64,000 bases of DNA from Onthophagus taurus. Lineage: Eukaryota; Arthropoda; Insecta; Coleoptera; Scarabaeidae. The notes under the pieces are model-generated. The model was not told the DNA's origin. It was given only the letters and a program-made list of their open reading frames with translations, and searched no databases. Both the position numbers and the translations under genes were made by a program. Shown piece after piece: positions 23,719 through 33,636 of the stretch. Location: contig NC_091971.1 in assembly GCF_036711975.1 (NCBI RefSeq), positions 3,169,501-3,233,500 on the forward strand, written 5' to 3'. The number at the start of each line of letters is the position of its first letter. Within the stretch, counting starts at the first letter, position 1.

Positions 23719-24597
23719 TTATTTACCTAGTAAATTGATGTTAAATATTCCACCCCAAACATTGATGCTGAAACGTTGTTGAAATTTCCTTGGTCTAATC
23801 GCATGCGGATTTTGTAATGTATCAAAATTATGTTATACCATCTCGTGTAAAATATGATTCATCTGTCCAGAGAACATTTGAAATGAAGTCATTATTTTGG
23901 GCATATTGCTGTAATAACCATTCACAAAATGCTAACCGTTGCTGATTATCTCCTGACTGTAGAGCTTGAACCAAGGTCTATAGAACATAAGGTTACCCAA
24001 TACCGATTCTCCTCCTCTGAGAGGCAAGGTGGGTCAGTGACGTAGCTGGTTCTATGAACAACACAACACGATGCGAGGTTTAAATATTTTATATAGACTG
24101 TACCACAGTATAGGCATGTATAGGCTATCTTTTACTCTGGCTGTATCGAACCAGTGACGTCAATCTGCGGGGTAATAATCGATACTACAGAGGCATAGGG
24201 AATTAGGTAACCTTATGTTCTACAGACCTTGAGCTTGAACATTCTGTTTACTATACGGATGAAGGACTTCGCGGTTCAATACGCGCCATGGAAAATTTTG
24301 ACTTACATGTATGTTATGTGCTAATCTTCGAGTGCTGATGGAAGGATTATCAATGACAGCATTAATTAGAGCTTCTTCGTCCTCTACATTAACTACATGC
24401 GATCGAATAGCTTTTGCTGGGGCAGGATTATCTGTTTCTCGAAGTCTTCTGAAAGAATCGCTAAAAACTGAATAATATGGCAAATGACGCTGTGGAAATC
24501 TTCCTTGATATTCTTGTATTGATTAGCGAGCATTTCTATTGCAAAAACCATACACGAAAATTATATCAACATACTCTTCAGTGCTATAAGCATACAT
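23719..24597 (-). pseudogene. Transposase N-terminal part, DD41D-type mariner family
   Basis: On the minus strand, the ATG at 24597 opens a frame with STEEYVDIIFVYGFCNRNAR, typical of the DUF4817-type N-terminus of this family. A stop follows, then the frame reads RFPQRHLPYYSVF and a helix-turn-helix segment (SISTRRLAHNIHVS). It is broken at 24240/23972 by a small inserted element; across the insertion the frame continues NVQALQ. Then come LWTDES (first catalytic Asp), IRPRKFQQRFSINVWGGIFN, and a stop at 23719-23721 where the rest of the catalytic domain should follow. At least one nonsense codon, one frame disruption near FTREGM and the 3' deletion make it inactive. Confidence 0.85.
23972..24231. 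mobile_element. Nested 260-bp MITE with 9-bp target-site duplication
   Basis: The left end reads CAAGGTCTATAGAACATAAG and the right end, reverse complemented, CAAGGTCTGTAGAACATAAG. They match at 28 of 30 positions. The flanks carry the direct repeat AGCTTGAAC at 23963-23971 and 24232-24240. Removing the element and one repeat restores an open frame in the surrounding transposase. No coding capacity. A 9-bp duplication is most typical of Mutator-like elements, while the CAAGG start also resembles hAT, so the superfamily is left open. Confidence 0.85.
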
Positions 24598-24812
24598 TTT
24601 GAGTTTCTTCTTGTATGTAATAATTAAACCATAAAGCAAACCGCCAAATTACAATGACAACTTTGTTTTTGTTGAATGTTTGATTTTACTGGCTATTAAT
24701 AAATTCGCTGCAGAAAACTTTAAAGTGTTATAATTTCGTAAATAATTGAAATATTATTAGGATTAGCTATCATATGTTAAAGTTTGATGGTGAGGTAATA
24801 AATCACCCTGTA

Positions 24813-27800
24813 TATAAAACAATTTTGAACATCTTTCAGTACTTATTGACTTACAAAATTTCCATGTTCTTTGACTTTTAAGTATTGCAATAAGTAATTT
24901 TAAGTTTAAGTATTGATCACTGTCCAAAATTCATTCCTATGTTTAAAAGTTGCATTGTCAACTAATGCATTAAAAAAGTCTTCAAAAACTCAAAAGGTAG
25001 CGGTAAAACAAGGTAGCTAAAATATTGATGATTATTAAATTCTAGCATCAATTTGTTTGGCCCAATGAATACGTGATAGTTCTGATGTGTTTATTGCTAT
25101 CTTTAAAAATCCTGAGATATCTTTGGAGTAATTTTTGGAAATTCTGTAGAATTTCTGGAAACTGTCCCATTAAAGTTGAATCCCTTTTTTATATAGCTTT
25201 TTTTTAATTGTTACATTAGTTTTAAGTATTTGAAATAGACTAAAAAGAATTAGCAAAATAGCCAAAAAAGAGAATGTAATTATAGTTTTATTGATATAAA
25301 ATATTGTCTAAATTTTGTTAGTTTTAAAACTTTTGATTCTTGTTTGAAAGTTTGGTTTGGAGCTGGTCCGCGCAGAATTTAAAATAGACAATGTTTGGCC
25401 TGGTGACCTTGGACGACGCAGCATCCGAACTTGAGATCGCCCCAGGATGCAATTAATGCATGCAGACGTGGTCGGGCGGGCGGCGCGGTGCGACCGAGAG
25501 CTGTGGCCAAAAGAAAAAACACCGAAATAGGTTCATCAGGGTTTATTTGATCGCCGAAAACGCGAGGGATCTCACCTTGAACGTGCGCCTGGATTAATGG
25601 ACTCTATAAACTGCATTTTTGCCTTCTTCCCTCTGCCCTCTACCACCAGTTCCACCTCTCCCCTCGCCGTCGCCGTACCATGCTGCTGTTCTTGTCGCGA
25701 CGGCTCGACCCAGAAGAACAAAGAATCGCGAACGTTACCGCGACCACTTGCGTACTACACTATACATATACAACCCAGAGTGTCCACTTATTTTCTTTTA
25801 TAAAATCCTCGTACATTCTTAAATGTCTTTATATGTGTTTATCTAAAAGGTTTAATTATAATAGGAATATAATGTTAGGTTTAAAAATGTTTTTCTGATT
25901 GTGGTTTTGATGTTTCTGCAGAAAATGACAATTATCATTCTCGACTCCTTAACGACCTCCCGAATGGGTTAATTCATACTTACGAAACAACATCGCATTT
26001 CTCATTGTCAAAAGCTATATGGCGTCTGCTACGATTAGCGCTTAAATGAGAAAATAACTTTACGTTTTGTTCGCGAAAAACAAAGGAAACATAATGAAGT
26101 AATGATGCAGACCGACGACGGACGTCGGGTTTCTTGATTGTGAGACGAAGAGAAACAATCTATCGTCGACAAAGAGAAACAATCCACTCCGGGCCAGAAA
26201 CTAATTTCAATCAAAAAATAGGATGACGCAAGCCGGAGGAGTGTAACATGCAACGATTTTCTCGTTGTCGTGAATTCTTTTTTTTTGCTCGTTCGCGTCG
26301 TTCTTTTTTGCCTTTTTCGATATTCTCGTTTTTTTCGGTCGTTTTTTTTTCTGTTCTTCTCGCGGAGGAGTGGAATCGAGTGTTGTGCAAGGGCAAAAGT
26401 ACGTTTACCTCGCGGCGAGTGTTTTGCACACGTAATTAACAACAATAAACGCCGACATTTAATCATTTCGTCTTACGTCTTGTCGTTTGAGCTGTTGCTT
26501 GTCGTGTTAAAATAACTTTTCTCTTACTCTTTGTCCAAGTTCAATGTCGGCTGCGTTCACTTTTGCACTCTCTGCACTACGTACATATGTACGTAACGTT
26601 CATTATTTATTTGCGATTCTCGTAGACGCTTTTGTGATGCTATTTTTGCATTCTTTCGGTGCATTCACCCGGATTTCAAATAATGACTAATGAATGTCGG
26701 CGAAGGTAAACGCCTTTTTTGTCTGTCGAGATTTTATGTAGACATTAAACTTTATAACGATATAACTTTATTGTTGATGGTTTAAATAAAAGCGTCAAAA
26801 TTAATGGTGCAGAAAGAATTTTTTTTAATAATAAAAGTAAAGAGGCATAATAAAACAAAACAAGAATTTAATTTAATTAACTATATTTTAATGTAATGGA
26901 AACCATTAAATAATAAAGTTTATTTTTCCAGAAGATGGAAAAGAAAGACAAGGTGCATTATTTTGCCAAAGATGATCAGCAATATTGCAGAAAAACGATA
27001 TTAGAACTTTACAATTTTTATCCTAGATCTAAAACTACTCTATATTTATATGCTCCTGATTGAGAAAAATAGATCAGAGCCTTTGTTGGATTGGGTTGGG
27101 TTGGGTTGGGTTACGTTGGGTTGGGATGAAATTTGTTGCAGAATTGGGGGGCAAAAATAAACGGATATAAGGAGGAGAAAAAACCGTATTAGTTATTCAA
27201 GATAAATAAGATGGCAAAATGTTTTAAAATGATTATATTTGCTTTGAATGATTTGATAATTAGAATTTTTAGAATCATTTGATAGTCGTAGAGATAGATA
27301 CAAATTTGGAAACAATATTCAGTTGCTACGTCATACCAAGATAAGATACTTTTTCTTAAAAAAATATTAACAGAATATTTGATTTAGATTCTAAATACTC
27401 AATATAAATCCCATTTCTTCATAAATTTCCAAATAACTTGTTCATAGATAAAAATGAAACTTTAATAAAATTATTGTGATGAAGACTTACAGAGTTTACC
27501 CAATTAGAGTTGAGTGAATTCGGGCTAAAAATAAAAAGTGAATACTCATCACTTAGGAAAAAACCGTTGGCATTCCTAATTCCATTTACGACTACCTACC
27601 TCTGTAAAACTTTATTTTCTGCAATGATAATAATGAAGAGTAAACTTCGAAATAAATCGATCCTGGACCCAAATTTTCGTCTAAAATTAGTTACGCTTGT
27701 CCACCACACTGATCCATCATACTTATTTATTTACTGACTTATGATGTTTTATTGTATTTGTAATATTACTGTTTAAATTTGAGAATTTGTATTTATTTGT

Positions 27801-28195
27801 TCTTAAATCAAAACTGAAATAGGAATTTTCATTGTTCAGAGTGATGTGGACTATTTTGCATAAATGTTGACAATATATTGATGCATAAACTGTGGGGTAA
27901 TTCTACACACGTCATTAAACCAAATACAATACTCAACGTGTTTGTTGTAATTGGCATGAGTGTGTTAATTTATAGGGATGAACCTTATTCCTGTCATTGC
28001 AACAGTGTTTCATGACATGTTTCCGTTACAAATATCGGGTTCAAACTAACGTTTACCTCTCCGATACTCTTTGTTATTTAAATGGATAAAGTGTCCTTAA
28101 AAAATAATGAACAAAAGTCTGGAATCGACTAATTTTCTCGTAAACGAGTAAGCTAGATTTATATAAAATTTATGAAATGTCTGTATTGGGATAAA
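24813..28195. other. Gene-free stretch
   Basis: I see no supported gene. A CpG-rich patch lies near 25380-25740. Overlapping frames at 26035-26515 are arginine/serine-rich on one strand and phenylalanine-rich on the other, as low-complexity DNA produces. The rest is AT-rich. Confidence 0.45.
27091..27125 (+). repeat. Interstitial (TTGGG)n tract
   Basis: Four TTGGG units, one TTACG variant and two more TTGGG units. It is the inverse orientation of the tract at 23507-23527. Confidence 0.65.
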
Positions 28196-28199
28196 TTAA

Positions 28200-29482
28200 C
28201 CCATTTAGTCCCACGCTGCTTTATATTTAAAAAAATCGGTTTTTTATAATTTTCCTTGAGATAAGATGGAATGAAAAGTATAAAAATGTACACAGGCGTT
28301 TGAAAAAAAAATTGTGTTATGACTCATAACACAATATCTCACATAATCTCATAACTTATGAGATATGAGTTGGTGCAAAAATGCACCACTGGTAAGATAA
28401 ACGAACAACAACACAAAAATATGTTGATTATCATTTATTAACTAAGTAATAAATTAGTCACACATAAATAATAATAGTGATACAACATAATACTAACAAA
28501 TACCAACTTTAGTATGAAGTGTAATATAAAAAATATTCATACTAAAATTGGTGCAAAAACTCACCAAATCATCGAATAAATGCGTCTAAACTTGTTTCTG
28601 ATAATACGAAATCATCATACATCCTAATGGTGTGTCTTTGCACCATCAATGTTTCAAGTCGTATTTTAAGAATTCATATTTTTATTTCGCCATTCAAGAA
28701 TTTTAAGAATTTTGTGTCCACAAAAAAAAAGAAATAGTTTTATTTCCATTGTATATTTTGAACAGAAACATTCAATAGAAAAGAATTGATGCAAATATGG
28801 TTTAAATAGCAAAAATTATGAAATATTTTGATATATATAGCCTAACAAACTTATAGTTATCGTACAAACAGCCAGCACCTTCAAATCTGGAAATATATGG
28901 CTGTAATAGTGTATTAAAAAACTAGTTTCGTAAGACACGCTTGAAATGCACGAATTCAAGTTGAAAAACGAGTGGTGCAGCCACGAGTTTTTTAATGAAT
29001 GAGTGCTTTAAATCTTACGAAACGTGTTTTTTATGCTATTTTTCTTAACAAATTAAATAAATTTTGACCATGTAGGGAAATAGGTATGTAACAGTTGGTA
29101 ACACCATGACACTTGAAAGTAGAAATTTGAATTGACAATTAGAAAGTGTCAAAACACAAAATATATTCACCTGAAAGAAATGTTTCATGTACACCTCCCA
29201 AAATAAGAGAAATGCTCAATGTCCTCATCATTATGGACCTTGTATTCGATGCTTAGAATGTGTTTAAATATCCATAGACAAAAATTGTCACATTGACAAC
29301 TAGAAAAATTAATGAGCCAATGTCACCAACTTGAACTGGTTCCATAAAATGTTACTAAAATCTCATTACAGCATCGGATGCTGTAAGGAGTCTCATTACA
29401 GCACCCGTTTGAGTACTGTAATAGCTTTCATTACCGTAGCGATTACAAAAAATAATTTAACACACCAGTGGGACTAAATGGG
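28200..29482. mobile_element. piggyBac-like non-autonomous element
   Basis: A 1283-bp element with 15-bp perfect terminal inverted repeats (CCCATTTAGTCCCAC at the left, its reverse complement at the right), flanked by TTAA at 28196-28199 and 29483-29486. TTAA target sites and CCC/GGG termini are hallmarks of the piggyBac superfamily. The interior has no transposase frame. It contains several GGTGCAAAAA/TGCACC motifs (near 28371, 28551 and 28634) and a later part with GTTTCGTAAG/CTTACGAAAC and ACTGTAAT/ATTACAG inverted motifs, which may be a second small element nested inside. Confidence 0.8.
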
Positions 29483-29486
29483 TTAA

Positions 29487-30400
29487 TTAACATTTATGCC
29501 AAAATGAGTTTGGTAATGTTCCAGTTTTCGATTTACCAAGTTTATTTATTTTTTATTGCATTGTCAGCATGGTATGATTTATTGCTCTCGTTTACCTTAT
29601 ATGGTACTCTGTATTTGGATGTTGTAACTCTATATCTTGTGGAACAAACTATTTCTTAAGGTTAGGAAAGTAGTCTTTATGATTTGAATTTACTGTATTT
29701 CTAAGAATATTGTATTTTTTCTTCGAAAGGCCTTTAAAATCTGGAATCTAGAAATCCCAAAATAGGCATATTCCAAACAGTGTACAACTTTGGTTGTTCA
29801 TGGAGAAATAAATTTCGCCTCACAATCTTCTTTTTGGCACCGATCCTTTATTTTAACCAAGAATATTAAAAATATTTCGTGGAGTTTACATTTCAGTTGA
29901 GTAATCGATGAATCACGATTTTTGGAGAATCATGGAGGAATGTAATAGAACTAATTTTTTGAAGGGTCCAATAATGAAATAGTATACAGGGTTATACATT
30001 TGGGTTTATTTAATAGTTTTAGAATGTAATTGTATGCTAATATTTGTTATCAAATTTATTTGAAGTGGTAAAGTAACAAAAATCTAGGAGTTCCCAGAAT
30101 TGTTGGTCGTCGCCACCTTAGCAAAGAAATTCTTATCTTCACCTCCCTTTTAACATCAAGCACGATAACGATCTTCCTCAACTTTCATTCCATATTAAAA
30201 AGAAAATAAGAAAACGAACAGCCGAAAAACAACTTTCCGGAGGTTTATGTTGTTTTAACCGGATTTTGGTCGGCATTAAAAACGTGCCCGGTATCGAAAT
30301 AAGTTCCGCTCTAATTTAAAACATTCGTCGAGTGAACGGTAGGGGGGTAAATTCCCAAATTTCACGCATCTATTCCGCACATCTCTCCGTCTCTCTCTGG
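29487..30400. other. Gene-free AT-rich stretch upstream of the zinc-finger gene
   Basis: No supported gene. A TATACAGGGTTATACATTTGGG sequence near 29991 resembles a mariner-type terminus, but no partner end was found. Confidence 0.4.
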
Positions 30401-30921
30401 GGCTCTTTCGCGTGTAGCGTTCATTCCTTCGCACGCATACAGACGCACGAGAAAACACGATAATCCAAGGGAACGGGGCCTTGTTCAAAAATGCAGCATC
30501 TAGCACCTCCGCTCACGTCTCCCCTCCTCTTAACAGAAGACGATCGGCCACTCGCTATTGGTCGGCACTCGGACAGGCGGACTCTCCGTCTCAAAACACG
30601 CACCTAACTGTGGACTCCCGAAATTCTGAGGAGGACCAGAGCCAGTCGATTCTTAGCCTCCAAGTGTTGTGTTGCTTGCTGTACTTGCACGACTTGCGTT
30701 TTTTTTAGAAAGATATTCTAGTGATTGCAAAAATTAACCGGCACAATTCCCTATAAAATCTGGTCGCTTCGAAACGACGAAAATTCTAAAAAGTGAATGA
30801 TCGTTATTATTTGTTTTTCAATGTACGAAAACAAATCGGGAATAATGGGCTAAACGCGGAGAACACGCGAGGACTTTTTTATTTTCTTTTGAGTTGGACC
30901 GAGTGACACTTTTATTTTGTG
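30401..30921 (+). promoter_or_regulatory. Probable promoter and 5' UTR of the zinc-finger gene
   Basis: A CpG-rich region directly upstream of the ATG at 30922, ending in AT-rich leader with several upstream ATGs (near 30798, 30821 and 30845). An in-frame TGA at 30904-30906 closes the frame before the start. I could not place the transcription start or a TATA box, so the extent is approximate. Confidence 0.4.
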
Positions 30922-33636
30922 ATGGCCAGTAACAACGTGCAACACTATCAACAACCAGGACAACAACAACAAGCCAGCTCGACACCGTACCAATGCAAAG
31001 AATGCGGACTTTACTTGAACTCTGCGGAATCCCTCGAAGTCCACCTTCAGTACCATAAGGAAAATCTACTCAACAAGTGGGCCAATCAAGCTGCCGCGCC
31101 ACCCGTTGAGGAAACAAACAACAACACGAAAATCAAACGTGAGTTTTTACCAAATAATCCAGATAGTTCCGATTCTACTATGAAGAATACTTCCGAATAC
31201 GGAAATGGATCCCCGGTCGAAAATAATCCCAATTTCGGTCAACCACCAACACCACAAAGTTACCACAGCGCCGGTTCGTCGCCTTACCAAAACCCCGAGA
31301 ATTCTTCATTTTCTCCCGGCTTTCAAAATTACCAAATCAAGCAAGAACAAATTTCCCCCCAACATTACCCATCATCAACAGTACCACCTCCGCAACAACA
31401 GCAACAACCACATTTTTATTCTGATTCTTTCTTTAATTTAGATTCCCAATCAAATATGCCATATAATCAAGAGTATTCTAATAAAATGACATCGCAAAAC
31501 TCATTTCGTTACCACCCCTATCAATACGATCGATCAAACTCTCAATCTTCGCAAGTCTCGTCATCGAGTCCCGTTTATCTCGCACAACCCACACCATCAC
31601 CAAGTCCGAAACAATGCGATAAATGCGGATACGTTTGCGAGTCGGCCGCACAACTTTCCGAACATATAAACGTTACCCATCCGCCAACGCCGGCTAATCA
31701 CCACGGAAATTACCAAAACTATAATATGTTTGCCGGGTGCGATATCATCAAAACCGAGGGAGAACAACAAAGCGAAATTTTAGATCTTGATTCCCATAAA
31801 GTTCACCAAGTTTTCACGGAAGAAGAAAAGAGGCAAAACGCTGAAATGATTAGTCAAAACCCGCATTCCGTATCTGCCATGTTAAATCAATGGTCACCCG
31901 AACATCAAAATTCGCAACCAAAAATGTTCGGGCAAGACGCTAGAATGTATATGCCCCCAGAAAAGGGGATATTCCCCAACGGTATGATCGATCAAAAATT
32001 ATTTCAATCAAGTCAATCACAAAGCGATTTTATTCCAAACGGCTTAACCGCCGATAGTGGGATGAACCCCGGATACAGAGCTTTTGATATACCGCCTCAA
32101 GCGCCGAATCCCGGGATAATACCTGGAAATCAACCCGGTCCTCCGCAATCAACACCAACGCCCACAAAAAGCGCTACGTGGAAATCGAATGAAGCAAGAA
32201 GGCCAAAAACGTATAATTGCACAGCTTGCAATAAATGGTTTACGAGTTCAGGGCATTTAAAACGACATTATAACACGACGTTACATAAAAACGCCGTTAA
32301 ATCAAGTGGCCAACCCGATCCTGCGACTTTGCCAATTAGCACCCATCACCATCCGGCTAGAGGGGATCAAAATAATCGGGGAGATGATCAATCGTCGAAT
32401 AGTCCAAGGGAAGAATCACGAACAGAACAGGAACAAGTACAAAATTTTGATCGCACACCGATGATGCAGCAATCACCCGCTGGTCCTTACGATCGCCCTC
32501 CAGGGCCAAACGTGCATCATCCGATTGGTTTGCATCACCCAACCGGCCTACCAAATTTGTCGGGGAGTCCCCCAAACGGGGAGGCAGGCCCCTCAGTTAT
32601 CGATTCGAGGGGCCTGCTATCACTCAACACTATGGGCAATACCAGCAACCCACTAACCAGCACCAGCAACAGTGGTTTCCTGCCCCCTATGGTGATGCCA
32701 ATGGAAGCCACCCAATACCAGATGTACCCAAACGGGGATGCCCCCCACGTTTCGCCAGTTATTATCACCAACAACCACAATACTACTGGTGAAGATCACG
32801 TCCAAGAATACCACGCCCATTTAACTGATATCAGTACTTCTACTGTGGAAGAGGGCCAACCTTTGCCCAGTTTCTCGCAAATTCAAGGGCACAGATACGG
32901 CCACATGGGCAATTATCAAGCGGACGTGGGGGGCACGGGGTCGGTAACGGCCCCTTACTCGTACTACAGCAACTCATTTAACCACACGAAAAGGTACAAC
33001 CAACAAAATAACTCTTCAAAACTTTCAGTACTTACACCGGCAGATCCGACATCGATAGAAGGCGATATGTATCCACTAGCGCCTATTAATAATAATAATT
33101 TAATAGTAGCAACCGATGGACAATTAAGGCCTGAAGTTAAATACGAAATGTCAAATTTTCCACCTGAATCTGCTCGTACCAGTGGAGAAATGGAAGAGAA
33201 CAACCCACAGATAACATCCACGTCGAACATCGTCAAACCACAGCCGTTACACAAATGCTTTGATTGCGATAAGGTTTTTAATAAATCTTGTTATTTAACA
33301 CAACATAACAAAACTTTTCACAGCGGCGACAAACCGTTCAAATGTGCCAGATGCGGGAAAAGATTTTCCTGCGAACAACAGCACATGGAGCATCAGAGCA
33401 AACACGCGGGAGACAAACCTCATAAGTGCGACCAATGTCCAAAACAGTTCAATCACAAAACCGACCTGCGAAGACACATGTGCCTTCACACCGGTCAAAA
33501 ACCCTTCGTGTGCGAGCTATGCGGAAAGGGATTTATCAGGAAAGATCATATGGTGAAGCACGGCGAAACTCATCTTAAGAAACCACATTCCAAATCAGGT
33601 TCCGCAACCAGTGCTATTTCCGTTGCGGACCAATAA
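30922..33636 (+). CDS. C2H2 zinc-finger protein, seven fingers, intronless (904 aa)
   Basis: A probable nuclear DNA-binding transcription regulator. The start is the first ATG after an in-frame stop at 30904; a GTG just before it is not used. Fingers: 23-45 (C25, C28, H41, H45), 232-253 (C232, C235, H248, H253), 433-455 (C433, C436, H449, H455), then four in tandem at 779-884 joined by GDKPFK, GDKPHK and GQKPFV linkers, variants of the usual TGEKP linker. Between fingers the protein is rich in Gln, Asn, Ser and Pro and likely disordered. Consensus-like sumoylation motifs (IKRE, IKQE, IKTE, VKYE) recur. Short conserved blocks shared with the paralogue at 43543 include LDLDS-KVHQV and QPLPSFSQIQ. 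I do not recognise an established gene name. Expression and targets are unknown. Confidence 0.93.
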   Translation: MASNNVQHYQQPGQQQQASSTPYQCKECGLYLNSAESLEVHLQYHKENLLNKWANQAAAPPVEETNNNTKIKREFLPNNPDSSDSTMKNTSEYGNGSPVENNPNFGQPPTPQSYHSAGSSPYQNPENSSFSPGFQNYQIKQEQISPQHYPSSTVPPPQQQQQPHFYSDSFFNLDSQSNMPYNQEYSNKMTSQNSFRYHPYQYDRSNSQSSQVSSSSPVYLAQPTPSPSPKQCDKCGYVCESAAQLSEHINVTHPPTPANHHGNYQNYNMFAGCDIIKTEGEQQSEILDLDSHKVHQVFTEEEKRQNAEMISQNPHSVSAMLNQWSPEHQNSQPKMFGQDARMYMPPEKGIFPNGMIDQKLFQSSQSQSDFIPNGLTADSGMNPGYRAFDIPPQAPNPGIIPGNQPGPPQSTPTPTKSATWKSNEARRPKTYNCTACNKWFTSSGHLKRHYNTTLHKNAVKSSGQPDPATLPISTHHHPARGDQNNRGDDQSSNSPREESRTEQEQVQNFDRTPMMQQSPAGPYDRPPGPNVHHPIGLHHPTGLPNLSGSPPNGEAGPSVIDSRGLLSLNTMGNTSNPLTSTSNSGFLPPMVMPMEATQYQMYPNGDAPHVSPVIITNNHNTTGEDHVQEYHAHLTDISTSTVEEGQPLPSFSQIQGHRYGHMGNYQADVGGTGSVTAPYSYYSNSFNHTKRYNQQNNSSKLSVLTPADPTSIEGDMYPLAPINNNNLIVATDGQLRPEVKYEMSNFPPESARTSGEMEENNPQITSTSNIVKPQPLHKCFDCDKVFNKSCYLTQHNKTFHSGDKPFKCARCGKRFSCEQQHMEHQSKHAGDKPHKCDQCPKQFNHKTDLRRHMCLHTGQKPFVCELCGKGFIRKDHMVKHGETHLKKPHSKSGSATSAISVADQ

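Larger units (their letters stand above)
23618..24810 (-). mobile_element. Tc1/mariner-like transposon (DD41D-type family), deleted and interrupted
   Basis: Both ends begin CAGGGTGATTTATTA with TA duplications at 23616-23617 and 24811-24812. The inverted repeats run about 55 bp and reach a shared GATAGCTAATCC; the left one carries a small internal duplication of an AAACTTTGAT motif. The interior holds the 5' part of a transposase on the minus strand, whose 3' part, with the second and third catalytic acids, is deleted. A 260-bp element (23972-24231) is inserted in the gene. The same family occurs at 47021-48771. Confidence 0.9.

Noticed and set aside
26035-26515. Arginine/serine-rich protein on the minus strand
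   Set aside because: Overlaps an equally open phenylalanine-rich frame on the other strand; low-complexity T/C-rich DNA explains both.
29991-30012. Mariner terminus TATACAGGGTTATAC
   Set aside because: No matching opposite end or transposase remnant within several kb.
30919-30921. GTG as start of the long zinc-finger protein, one codon upstream
   Set aside because: Eukaryotic initiation at the adjacent ATG (30922) is far more likely, and an in-frame stop lies at 30904.
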